Assembly: GCA_949499105.1 (NCBI GenBank) | Contig: CATEFX010000020.1 | Span: forward strand, 1-35,676 | Direction of reading: 5' to 3' | Length of the DNA: 35,676 nt | DNA from: Formosa sp. Hel1_33_131 | GTDB taxonomy: Bacteria > Bacteroidota > Bacteroidia > Flavobacteriales > Flavobacteriaceae | Shown here: positions 22,775 through 30,320 of the stretch, in pieces | How the letters are laid out: each line of letters starts with the position of its first letter | How positions within the stretch are numbered: the stretch's first letter is position 1 | The notes under the pieces: generated by a model | Told to the model about the DNA's origin: nothing | The model's input: the letters and a program-made list of their open reading frames with translations, nothing else | Databases searched by the model: none | Position numbers and translations under genes: made by a program

Positions 22775-24829
22775 TTAGTTGATCTCTGGTAAAAAACTAT
22801 AGTTAGCAGAGTAGTTCAACATCTGACCTACAAAGCTTTCTACATACTTTACCTCAATTGAAGTAATCGCGCCATCGGCATCAGTTTTTGGCACTAATAC
22901 AGGATTCACAAACCCACTATACGGCGCCGAAGTAAATTGCTTATTACGCTCCAAAACATCCGCATGTATCGCTTGGTCAACTTTAACGCCATAGCCTTCT
23001 ACCAGGGCTTGAACCGCTGCAAAATCTCCCTCGGATTTGATACGTTGTGTTTCGCGAAGCAACTGTCCAAATAGATCGTGTAATTTTTCATAATCATTGA
23101 TATTGAAATATGTTTTTCCATCGCGAATCACTTTTTCAATCACATCGTTCTTAAGTCCTTTTTCATAAGCCCATGCACTCACCCACTGACGGTTTCGCAT
23201 GTGCGCTTCTTCGACCTCATCACCAAGGTTTAATCGAATGAGTTGGGTCATTAATCCATTTCGGATGTATCCATCAAATGCAGCCGTCCCAATTGATTTC
23301 CAGTCGTTGACCAAGCCTAACTCTTGTATTTTTGGATTGTATAAATAATAAAGCCCTACCAAATCTGCACGCCCTTCCTCTAAAGTAGAGGCGTAATTTT
23401 TCAAGGTTTCTTTAGTTTCTCCAACCCCGGGATTTAATTGTCCAGACGCATGCCCAACCACTTCATGAAGTGCGGTGTGTAGTTTATCGGCTGGTTGACC
23501 ATATAATTTTTCTAATTCGTATTCTTGATCGTCATGAACAAATTCTTTAAGTCTTCCAGAACTCCCAGAATTATCATGCGCATTTGTAATATTTCCTAAG
23601 GAAACTGACTTGCTCCCAACCGCCGCACGAATCCAGTTTGCATTCGGTAAATTTACACCAATTGGAGTGGTTGGTGACGCATCTCCAGCTTCACCAGCAA
23701 CATTGACTGTCTTATAGCTTACACCTACAACATTTTTCTTTTTGTGCTCTGGAAATAATGGAGAGTTATCCTCAAACCATTGTGCATTTTCAGATAAAAC
23801 CGCCATTTTGGCCGACATGTCAAAATCTTTGATTTGTACAATGGTTTCATACGAACCTCTATACCCTAAGGGATCATTATAGACTTCGATAAAGCTGTTG
23901 ATATAATCGATATTTCCCTCAGTTGCAGACGTCCAAGCCACATTATAATCATCCCAAGTTTGTAAATCTCCTGTCTTATAATATTGAATCAATAATCCTA
24001 ACGCATCGCCTTGCGCCTGATTTTCAGCAACCCCTTTAGCTAATTCTAACCACTTCACTATTTCATCGATCGCTTCGCCGTATAATCCGCCAGATTTATA
24101 AACACGTTCCTGAAGTTCCCCGTTGATTTTTACCAATTGAGAATTCAACCCATGAGACAAAGGTTTGTCGGGGTTTGGTGAAGTGATCTTTGAATAAAAC
24201 GATTCAACATCGGCATTTGTAACCCCCTGACCGTAGAAATTAACGGCCGATTCCGCAACGTTATCAATGTCTTTAGCTTGATTGACTTTCTTCGCATCCT
24301 TGTCATTAAAAATAACTTCAAAAGCGTCACCTTCTAAAGTTGTGTTTGTGGTTGCTAAAATCGATGTCAAATACGCTGCTGAAAATTCAGGAGTCAATTT
24401 AGCATTGCTGTAATGGTGATGAATCCCGTTACTAAACCAAACACGTTTTAAATACACCTCAAAAGCGACCCAATCATTCGAAGTTTTATCCCCCTCGAAA
24501 GTGGTGTAAATACGTTCTAATGCCGTACGAATGGTTAGATTGTGACGGTAATTTTGATCCCACATGATATCGCGACCCGACAGGCCGGCTTGGGTTAAAT
24601 AGTAAACAAGTTTTTGTTCTTTAAAAGTTAAATTTTCCCATCCTGGAATTTGATAACGCAACACTTTCAAGTCTGCAAATTGAGTCACTTTAATTGGGAA
24701 ATTAGCCTCAGAATTGAGGGTTATAAAGTTAGAATCCATCGCTACATCAGACGTGTTATCTGATTTACAAGACCAAAAGAATTGGGCTAAAACGATAGAA
24801 CCCAACACGATTTTAGAAATTAATTTCAT
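22775..24829 (-). CDS. Peptidase family M49 (dipeptidyl-peptidase III-like) lipoprotein
   Basis: This 684-residue protein has a signal peptide ending in a lipobox with Cys at about residue 21 (FFWSC), so it is probably membrane-anchored in the periplasm. The zinc motif HEVVGH (His455, Glu456, His460) and the second motif EEGRAD (484-489, with Glu485 the expected third ligand) are diagnostic of M49. Dipeptidyl-peptidase III removes dipeptides from the N-terminus of short peptides. The spacing of 29 residues between motifs is shorter than in the human enzyme. The bacterial M49 group is sometimes misnamed in databases. The gene is transcribed alone and ends at a shared terminator. Confidence 0.9.
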   Translation of the reverse strand: MKLISKIVLGSIVLAQFFWSCKSDNTSDVAMDSNFITLNSEANFPIKVTQFADLKVLRYQIPGWENLTFKEQKLVYYLTQAGLSGRDIMWDQNYRHNLTIRTALERIYTTFEGDKTSNDWVAFEVYLKRVWFSNGIHHHYSNAKLTPEFSAAYLTSILATTNTTLEGDAFEVIFNDKDAKKVNQAKDIDNVAESAVNFYGQGVTNADVESFYSKITSPNPDKPLSHGLNSQLVKINGELQERVYKSGGLYGEAIDEIVKWLELAKGVAENQAQGDALGLLIQYYKTGDLQTWDDYNVAWTSATEGNIDYINSFIEVYNDPLGYRGSYETIVQIKDFDMSAKMAVLSENAQWFEDNSPLFPEHKKKNVVGVSYKTVNVAGEAGDASPTTPIGVNLPNANWIRAAVGSKSVSLGNITNAHDNSGSSGRLKEFVHDDQEYELEKLYGQPADKLHTALHEVVGHASGQLNPGVGETKETLKNYASTLEEGRADLVGLYYLYNPKIQELGLVNDWKSIGTAAFDGYIRNGLMTQLIRLNLGDEVEEAHMRNRQWVSAWAYEKGLKNDVIEKVIRDGKTYFNINDYEKLHDLFGQLLRETQRIKSEGDFAAVQALVEGYGVKVDQAIHADVLERNKQFTSAPYSGFVNPVLVPKTDADGAITSIEVKYVESFVGQMLNYSANYSFLPEIN

Positions 24830-24960
24830 GAGTTTAGATTTTTAGTTTGTTAAGGAAAATTTGAAATGTTTACGAATATAATCTATTTTGATTAACTAAT
24901 TAAAATCATTTTATTTCGTTTCTAAGGAATCTATTTTTAATTTAGCGAAAACTACAGAAA

Positions 24961-25332
24961 ATGAAACAGGTTTTATTGGTCTTTATTGGAGGTGGCGCTG
25001 GAAGTGCACTTAGATACCTAGTTGGAAAAATTTTCAACAACACTAATCAGGGGTTTCCTTGGGCCACCTTTTCTGTCAATATTATGGGCAGTCTATTGAT
25101 CGGCATTTTGATGGGGGTTGCTTTAAAAAATAGCAATTTATCAGAGAATCAAACCTTACTGTTAGTGACTGGATTTTGTGGAGGATTCACAACGTTCTCT
25201 GCTTTTGCTTATGAAAATCAAGTGTTTTTAAAAGAGGGCGACTTGACCAATTTTTTCATCTATACCTTAGGGTCCATTGGACTCGGGTTATTGGCGGTAT
25301 TTTTAGGATTCTTTCTTTCAAAAAATTTTTAG
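24961..25332 (+). CDS. crcB: Fluoride efflux channel CrcB/Fluc
   Basis: This 123-residue protein has four hydrophobic helices. Family motifs are GGGAGSALRYLVG (about 10-22), the FSVNIMGSLLIG helix (about 37-48) with the conserved Asn, and the GFCGGFTTFSAF motif (about 72-83) with the channel-lining Phe and Thr/Ser residues. Fluc works as an antiparallel dimer that lets fluoride leak out of the cytoplasm; a single gene implies a homodimer. I do not see a fluoride riboswitch in the 130 bp upstream. The stop codon overlaps that of the convergent DUF1684 gene by 4 bases. Confidence 0.94.
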   Translation: MKQVLLVFIGGGAGSALRYLVGKIFNNTNQGFPWATFSVNIMGSLLIGILMGVALKNSNLSENQTLLLVTGFCGGFTTFSAFAYENQVFLKEGDLTNFFIYTLGSIGLGLLAVFLGFFLSKNF

Positions 25333-25940
25333 TGATCTTTAAAACGCTTTACACCAGCTCTTATTTCTAAAGCCAAATAGTTTTCTCTTGGCACGATTGG
25401 GCAGGAGTATTTTTCATTGTAAGCACAATACGGATTGTAGGCTTTATTAAAATCGATCATCAACACATCCGTTGCGGGGATACTTAAATCGATATAACGC
25501 CCACCGCCATACGTTGTCTCTCCATTGGTTGCATCCAAAAAAGGAAGGAACAAATAGTCTGAATCAGTGTCCGAATCTACATTAGGTTCACTTTGATACA
25601 CCTTAAGTTTTAAGAGCTGGCCATTTATAGTGAAAGATAAAACGCCAAAAATGCGCTCTCTGGTCACACGATTTGTGGTGGTTTTCATTTCAAAATAAGG
25701 AGCATTGGGTGTGCGTTTCAATTGCGCTTTTACGACAAACATCGAATCAATTGGAAAAAAATCAAGACCCTCAAACGCTTTCAAATCCTTGGATTTTAAT
25801 GGTGATTTTGAGGCATCTTTAAAAAAATTATTTTGTTCTTCTTGAAATTTTGATTGAGATTTTATTGTTTTTTTCTGAGAGTGGCAGCCCATGAAAATAA
25901 TTCCCGATAAAGCCATACCAATAGTAAGTAGTGTTTTCAT
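25329..25940 (-). CDS. DUF1684 family lipoprotein
   Basis: This 203-residue protein has a short signal peptide with lipobox Cys at about residue 19 (FMGC). The body matches DUF1684: DFFPIDSMFVVKAQL (about 55-69), LPFLDATNGETTYGGGRYIDL (about 132-152) and the C-terminal DFNKAYNPYCAYNEKYSCPIVP block (about 163-184). Members are widespread in Bacteroidetes and Actinobacteria; the biochemical role is not established. It starts 17 bp after the stop of the Lrp-type gene on the same strand and is probably co-transcribed with it. Confidence 0.85.
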   Translation of the reverse strand: MKTLLTIGMALSGIIFMGCHSQKKTIKSQSKFQEEQNNFFKDASKSPLKSKDLKAFEGLDFFPIDSMFVVKAQLKRTPNAPYFEMKTTTNRVTRERIFGVLSFTINGQLLKLKVYQSEPNVDSDTDSDYLFLPFLDATNGETTYGGGRYIDLSIPATDVLMIDFNKAYNPYCAYNEKYSCPIVPRENYLALEIRAGVKRFKDH

Positions 25941-25956
25941 ACCTCTAAAAATACAA

Positions 25957-26397
25957 TTACTTTTTTAAAATAGGATGATTTGAGACTACATTTGAAAGAA
26001 TGATTTGTGTTTTGGTTTCCCCATAAGTTATCAGTTGGTCAATCAGTTTTTCCAAATGACGCTGATTCTGAAGAACCACTTCCATAACAATGTTTTCATT
26101 CCCCGTAATGCGATAACAATTAATGACTTCATCCAAGGTTTTTACTTTATGTAAAAAGGGTTGGAGTCGCCCCACAAACGCACGAACGGTTATTAATGCT
26201 CTAAAATCATAGCCCATTTCATGATGGGATACTTTGGCATAGTAGCCTTCGATAATCCCGGAATCCTCAAGTTTTTTTATACGTTCTGTAACCGCTGGTG
26301 ATGATATGCCAACTTGCTTGGCGATGGCCGTATTTGAAATTCTGGCATTTCGTTGCAGTTGTTCTAGTATTTTTGAATGGAGGTCATCAAGTTTCAT
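25957..26397 (-). CDS. Lrp/AsnC family transcriptional regulator
   Basis: This 146-residue protein has an N-terminal AsnC-type winged HTH (about 3-60, with SNTAIAKQVGISSPAVTERIKKLEDSGII) and a C-terminal RAM ligand-binding domain (about 65-145, with CYRITGNENIVMEVV). Lrp/AsnC proteins form octamers or dimers and commonly respond to amino acids. It is divergent from an unknown gene across a short, very AT-rich gap, a usual layout for regulators controlling their neighbour and themselves. A single-domain protein of normal length. Confidence 0.92.
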   Translation of the reverse strand: MKLDDLHSKILEQLQRNARISNTAIAKQVGISSPAVTERIKKLEDSGIIEGYYAKVSHHEMGYDFRALITVRAFVGRLQPFLHKVKTLDEVINCYRITGNENIVMEVVLQNQRHLEKLIDQLITYGETKTQIILSNVVSNHPILKK

Positions 26398-26487
26398 ATT
26401 TAATGTATTTTAAATAAAAATATTAAAAATTAAACAAATAAACGTATTTATCTTTAAATTTTAAATGTATCATAGGATATATTGCTC

Positions 26488-26495
26488 TAATTTTG
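26488..26495 (+). promoter_or_regulatory. Possible -7 element of the Lrp-divergent gene
   Basis: TAATTTTG fits TAnnTTTG and lies 17 bases before the ATG at 26513. If real, translation starts there rather than at the upstream ATG at 26465. Confidence 0.35.
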
Positions 26496-26512
26496 AAGTA
26501 AATATTAAATCA

Positions 26513-26908
26513 ATGTTGCCGTTTCAAAATTCATCAGAATTGCATGTAGCTTTTTATAAAAAAGCTATTGAGATAGGATCACTTTCCAAAATGATCTCAG
26601 GATATTTGAATGCCGATCTTTCTGTTTTAAATCCGAATGGACGTGAAGATGATTCTATTTATTTCTCAGGAGACATCATTCGTCAGTCAGATTCTTTGGC
26701 GCCCCACATCATGAGAGTCCAGCAAGAGCATTTTTCAGAACAAAAGCATCAGCATGCTGAATCGATACGAGGACTTACCAACCGATTGTTCAAAAATTGC
26801 CATCGTTTGGAAAAATGTAATAGTGATGGCCGTGAATTTTTGTCCATTCTAAAGAAGGAATTACAGAAATTTAAAAAATTACAAAAAAACTGGATGCTGA
26901 CTATTTAG
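26513..26908 (+). CDS. Hypothetical protein divergent from the Lrp-type regulator
   Basis: From the ATG at 26513 it encodes 131 residues; an in-frame ATG at 26465 would add 16 residues (MYHRIYCSNF...). I prefer the shorter form because a -7-like element lies between the two. There is no signal peptide. The C-terminal half is His/Lys-rich and helical (HFSEQKHQHAESIRGL, KKELQKFKKLQKNW), with three cysteines in the longer form (two in the shorter). I recognise no domain. The gene converges on pyrF with 16 bp between the stops. Its placement suggests it could be a target of the regulator. Confidence 0.6.
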   Translation: MLPFQNSSELHVAFYKKAIEIGSLSKMISGYLNADLSVLNPNGREDDSIYFSGDIIRQSDSLAPHIMRVQQEHFSEQKHQHAESIRGLTNRLFKNCHRLEKCNSDGREFLSILKKELQKFKKLQKNWMLTI

Positions 26909-26918
26909 AGGGAGGTAA

Positions 26919-26936
26919 TTAATCCTAAGGGATTAA
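26919..26936. terminator. Hairpin overlapping the end of pyrF
   Basis: A perfect 7-bp stem TTAATCC/GGATTAA (26919-26925 with 26930-26936) with a 4-base loop spans the pyrF stop codon between convergent genes. No T-run follows on either strand, so terminator function is uncertain. Confidence 0.3.
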
Positions 26937-27737
26937 ATCTGCCATTTCTAATTGTAGAACCTGCGCTTTTTGAGCCGCTTGTACTGCAAAGTCTTGACCT
27001 GAAGACGCATAAATAATACCTCTCGAAGAATTGATCAAAAGACCAATTTGAGCATTCATTCCATATTTACAAACCTCAGCCAAACTCCCGCCTTGAGCTC
27101 CAACGCCAGGCACTAATAAAAAACTATCAGGAACGATGGTTCTAATTTCAGCGAAATAGGAGGCTTTGGTCGCACCCACAACATACATTAAGTTTTGGGC
27201 GTTTTTCCATCCTTTTGAGGTCTCTAATACGGTTTGATAAAGTGGCTGACCGTTTGTAGTTAGCGTTTGAAAATCAAAAGCTCCGGTATTTGACGTTAAG
27301 GTCAACATGATGGTATGCTTATTTTGAAACTCTAAAAAAGGCTCTATTGAATCTTTCCCCATGTAAGGCGCGACGGTCACACTGTCAAAAGCCAGATCTT
27401 TAAAAAAGGCCTTGGCATACATACTACTCGTATTTCCAATATCGCCGCGTTTGGCATCTGCAATGGTGAAAATTTCAGGGTAATTTATGTTTAGGTAATT
27501 AATAGTTTTATCAAGAGCGGTCCACCCTTTTAACCCATAGGCTTCATAAAACGCAATATTTGGTTTGTAAGCCACACACAAGTGATGTGTTGCATCGATG
27601 ATTGCCTTATTAAACTCAAAAATAGGATCCTCTAACTCTAATAAATGAGAGGGTATTTTTGCCATATCTACATCAAGCCCAATACAAAGAAAGGATTTCT
27701 TTTTTTTGATTTCAGAAACAAGTGCTTGAGTTGTCAT
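26925..27737 (-). CDS. pyrF: Orotidine 5'-phosphate decarboxylase
   Basis: This 270-residue protein catalyses the last step of UMP synthesis. I chose the ATG at 27737 (MTTQALVSE) over an in-frame TTG two codons upstream. The catalytic [12 protein letters not shown] motif (about 87-98), FLCIGLDVD near the N-terminus and VPGVGAQGG in the phosphate-binding region identify it. The length puts it in the longer subfamily 2 (TIGR02127-like). It starts 6 bp after prfA, clearly in the same operon. Confidence 0.95.
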   Translation of the reverse strand: MTTQALVSEIKKKKSFLCIGLDVDMAKIPSHLLELEDPIFEFNKAIIDATHHLCVAYKPNIAFYEAYGLKGWTALDKTINYLNINYPEIFTIADAKRGDIGNTSSMYAKAFFKDLAFDSVTVAPYMGKDSIEPFLEFQNKHTIMLTLTSNTGAFDFQTLTTNGQPLYQTVLETSKGWKNAQNLMYVVGATKASYFAEIRTIVPDSFLLVPGVGAQGGSLAEVCKYGMNAQIGLLINSSRGIIYASSGQDFAVQAAQKAQVLQLEMADLIP

Positions 27738-27743
27738 ATACAA

Positions 27744-28820
27744 TTAGATTACGCCGGTATCTGCTTTGAGTTTCTCTGTGTTTTCGGCCATCATGAGTTC
27801 GCTAATTATTTTCTGAATATCTCCGTTAATAATATTAGATAAATCATAGAGAGTGAGCCCAATGCGATGTTCTGTCACACGCCCTTGTGGATAGTTATAA
27901 GTTCTAATCTTGGCACTTCGATCTCCAGAAGACACCATGCTCATTCGTTTCTCAGAATCCGCCGCTTGTTTTTTAGCCAATTCCATTTCGTATAAACGGG
28001 ATCTTAATACTTTAAGTGCTTTTTCTAAATTTTTATGAGACGATTTTTGATCTTGACAACTCACAATCATACCTGTTGGTTCGTGGTGTAATTTGATCGC
28101 AGAGTAGGTCGTATTAACCGATTGTCCTCCGGGTCCTGTAGAAGTTGTACGTTCAATTCTTACTTCAGTCATATCGAGTTGAACATCAAATTCTTCGGCT
28201 TCGGGCAATACAATCACAGAGGCGGCACTGGTGTGTACACGTCCTTGTGTTTCTGTTTGAGGAACCCGTTGAACCCGATGAACGCCGGCTTCGAATTTCA
28301 TGGTGCCATAGACATCTTCTCCACTAACTTCAAAAATAACTTCTTTAAACCCTCCGGAAGTCCCGTGGTTAAAATCTACCACTTCCACTTTCCAGCCTTT
28401 TGACTCACAATATTTTGTATACATTCGATGTAGATCGCCAGCAAAAATACTTGCCTCATCCCCACCAGCTCCGGCACGTATTTCCATTACTATATTTTTG
28501 GCGTCGTCAGGGTCTTTAGGAATTAAAAGAACCTTCATCTCTTCTTCAATTGCAGGGATTTGGTCTTTGGCTTCTTCCATTTGCATTTTAGCCATTTCAA
28601 CCATTTCTGCATCACTGCCATCAGAAATAATTTCTTGAGCTTCTTCAATATTTGACCTTAAAGATTCATAGATGAGACCTAGATCGACCATCTTTTTTAA
28701 ATCTTTATATTCTTTATTGAGTTGTACATAGCGCTTCTGATCCGAAATAATATCGGGTTGGATGATCAGGTCATTTACTTCATCAAAACGCTGCTTAACT
28801 ATTTGTATTTTTTCTAACAT
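27744..28820 (-). CDS. prfA: Peptide chain release factor 1
   Basis: This 358-residue protein terminates translation at UAA and UAG codons. Domain order is an N-terminal helical domain, the anticodon-mimic region with [18 protein letters not shown] (a PxT-type tripeptide read as PQT) and the catalytic GGQ loop (STGPGGQS, Gln233). A coiled-coil region (about 240-300) and a C-terminal [16 protein letters not shown] segment follow. The PQT variant in place of PxT forms such as PAT seems usual in Bacteroidetes. It is co-transcribed with pyrF (6 bp gap) and preceded by its own -7 element at 28842-28849. Confidence 0.95.
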   Translation of the reverse strand: MLEKIQIVKQRFDEVNDLIIQPDIISDQKRYVQLNKEYKDLKKMVDLGLIYESLRSNIEEAQEIISDGSDAEMVEMAKMQMEEAKDQIPAIEEEMKVLLIPKDPDDAKNIVMEIRAGAGGDEASIFAGDLHRMYTKYCESKGWKVEVVDFNHGTSGGFKEVIFEVSGEDVYGTMKFEAGVHRVQRVPQTETQGRVHTSAASVIVLPEAEEFDVQLDMTEVRIERTTSTGPGGQSVNTTYSAIKLHHEPTGMIVSCQDQKSSHKNLEKALKVLRSRLYEMELAKKQAADSEKRMSMVSSGDRSAKIRTYNYPQGRVTEHRIGLTLYDLSNIINGDIQKIISELMMAENTEKLKADTGVI

Positions 28821-28841
28821 CTACTTTGGAGAATTATGTTG

Positions 28842-28849
28842 CAAAAGTA
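28842..28849 (-). promoter_or_regulatory. -7 element of the prfA-pyrF operon
   Basis: Minus-strand TACTTTTG matches TAnnTTTG and lies about 22 bases before the prfA ATG. The nearest TTG (28878-28876) is 26 bases upstream, longer than normal spacing. Confidence 0.5.
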
Positions 28850-28886
28850 CTATTTTTTATGGATTTACTGTGGTACAATAACGCCC

Positions 28887-30065
28887 CTAATACTCAAAGG
28901 TTCCAAATTCGCTTGTAATGGTCAACTTTTTGGAAGTGGAAGCTTCAACCCGTCCTACAATTTGAGCGTCTACATTGAATGATTTAGAAAGGGTTATAAT
29001 TTCCTCCGCAATCTCAGGCTGCACGTAAAGCTCCATACGGTGACCACAATTAAATACTTGATACATTTCTTTCCAATCGGTATTGGATTGTTCTTGTATT
29101 AATTTAAAGAGTGGTGGTACTGGAAACATCGCATCTTTAATAATATGTAAATCGTCTACAAAGTGAAGTATTTTGGTTTGCGCGCCGCCACTACAATGTA
29201 CCATTCCATGAATTGATTGGGCATCATATTTCTCTAAAATTGCTTTGATAATAGGCGCATAGGTTCGGGTGGGAGACAATACTAATTTCCCAGCATCTAT
29301 TGGCGAATCTTTAACCGAGTCCGTTAGTTTCATGTTTCCTGAATAGACTAAATCTTCTGGAACTGCTGCATCGAAACTTTCGGGATATTTATCTGCTAAA
29401 TAGTTTCCAAACACATCATGTCTAGCAGAAGTAAGTCCATTACTTCCCATACCGCCGTTGTAAGCATTTTCGTAGGTGGCTTGTCCAAAAGAGGCCAATC
29501 CTACAATCACATCGCCGGGTTGAATATTGGCATTATCAATCACTTTATTTCGAGGCATTCTGGCGGTCACTGTTGAATCGACGATAATGGTTCGAACCAA
29601 ATCGCCAACATCGGCTGTTTCGCCCCCTGTAGAATGAATGGTCACCCCAAATCCTTTGAGGTCTTCTATGAGTTCTTCGGTTCCATTAATAATTGCTGAA
29701 AGCACCTCGCCTGGTATGACATTTTTATTGCGTCCAATTGTAGAAGATAGCATGATATGATCGGTTGCACCCACGCATAATAAATCGTCGATATTCATGA
29801 TGAGTGCATCTTGGGCAATCCCTTTCCAAACCGAAATATCGCCCGTTTCTTTCCAATACATATAGGCTAAGGAACTTTTGGTTCCCGCACCATCGGCATG
29901 CATAATAAGACAATAATCGGCGTCGTTTGTTAAGTGATCTGGTACAATTTTACAAAAGGCATGTGGAAATAACCCTTTGTCGATATTTTTTATCGCTTTA
30001 TGTACATCTTCTTTGGATGCCGAAACACCTCGTTGTGCATAGCGTTTACTTATCTCGTTGCCCAT
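28887..30065 (-). CDS. purM: Phosphoribosylformylglycinamidine cyclo-ligase
   Basis: This 392-residue AIR synthetase closes the imidazole ring in purine synthesis, using FGAM and ATP. Motifs are HADGAGTKSSLAY (about 56-68), the IHSTGGETADVGD loop (about 142-154), IVGLASFGQATYENAYNGG, and a VHCSGGAQTK block (about 288-297). The protein is longer than the E. coli enzyme (about 345 residues), in line with the Bacteroidetes form. It precedes prfA with 66 bp between them and a separate -7 element, so transcription may be separate. Confidence 0.93.
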   Translation of the reverse strand: MGNEISKRYAQRGVSASKEDVHKAIKNIDKGLFPHAFCKIVPDHLTNDADYCLIMHADGAGTKSSLAYMYWKETGDISVWKGIAQDALIMNIDDLLCVGATDHIMLSSTIGRNKNVIPGEVLSAIINGTEELIEDLKGFGVTIHSTGGETADVGDLVRTIIVDSTVTARMPRNKVIDNANIQPGDVIVGLASFGQATYENAYNGGMGSNGLTSARHDVFGNYLADKYPESFDAAVPEDLVYSGNMKLTDSVKDSPIDAGKLVLSPTRTYAPIIKAILEKYDAQSIHGMVHCSGGAQTKILHFVDDLHIIKDAMFPVPPLFKLIQEQSNTDWKEMYQVFNCGHRMELYVQPEIAEEIITLSKSFNVDAQIVGRVEASTSKKLTITSEFGTFEY

Positions 30066-30082
30066 GAAAAAAAATTATAATG

Positions 30083-30090
30083 CAAAAGTA
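30083..30090 (-). promoter_or_regulatory. -7 element of purM
   Basis: Minus-strand TACTTTTG matches TAnnTTTG and lies about 18 bases before the purM ATG. No TTG lies in the -33 window, which is instead close to a 14-bp tandem repeat (30107-30148). Confidence 0.5.
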
Positions 30091-30106
30091 AGAAAGTATT
30101 TAAGAA

Positions 30107-30148
30107 AAAAGATAAAAGAGGAAAGATAAAAGAGGAAAGATAAAAGAC
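30107..30148. repeat. Three tandem copies of a 14-bp unit upstream of purM
   Basis: The unit GAAAGATAAAAGAG occurs at 30121-30134, with one-base variants at 30107-30120 and 30135-30148. It occupies the -33 and upstream region of the purM promoter, so copy-number change could alter promoter spacing or strength. Confidence 0.7.
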
Positions 30149-30151
30149 CGT

Positions 30152-30188
30152 AGAACCAAGAGCCTATACAAAAGACAAAATTGGTTCT
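30152..30188 (-). terminator. Weak hairpin between the CotH-kinase gene and purM
   Basis: An 8-bp perfect inverted repeat AGAACCAA/TTGGTTCT (30152-30159 with 30181-30188) closes a 21-base loop, with T-rich sequence following on the minus strand. It may end the CotH transcript before the purM promoter. Confidence 0.35.
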
Positions 30189-30320
30189 ATTCATAAGAAC
30201 GCCGCACAATACTCTTGATGACGTTTCGAGTCAGAGCATTTAGAGGTTTGGACAAGATCATTATAAAGCATCAGGGTTAACAAGAGATTTGGATTGTAAG
30301 TGACTGTCTATGATTGTTTT

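Noticed and set aside
24830..24960. Fluoride riboswitch upstream of crcB
   Set aside because: The conserved GC-rich core of the class is absent; the gap is AT-rich with no matching helices.
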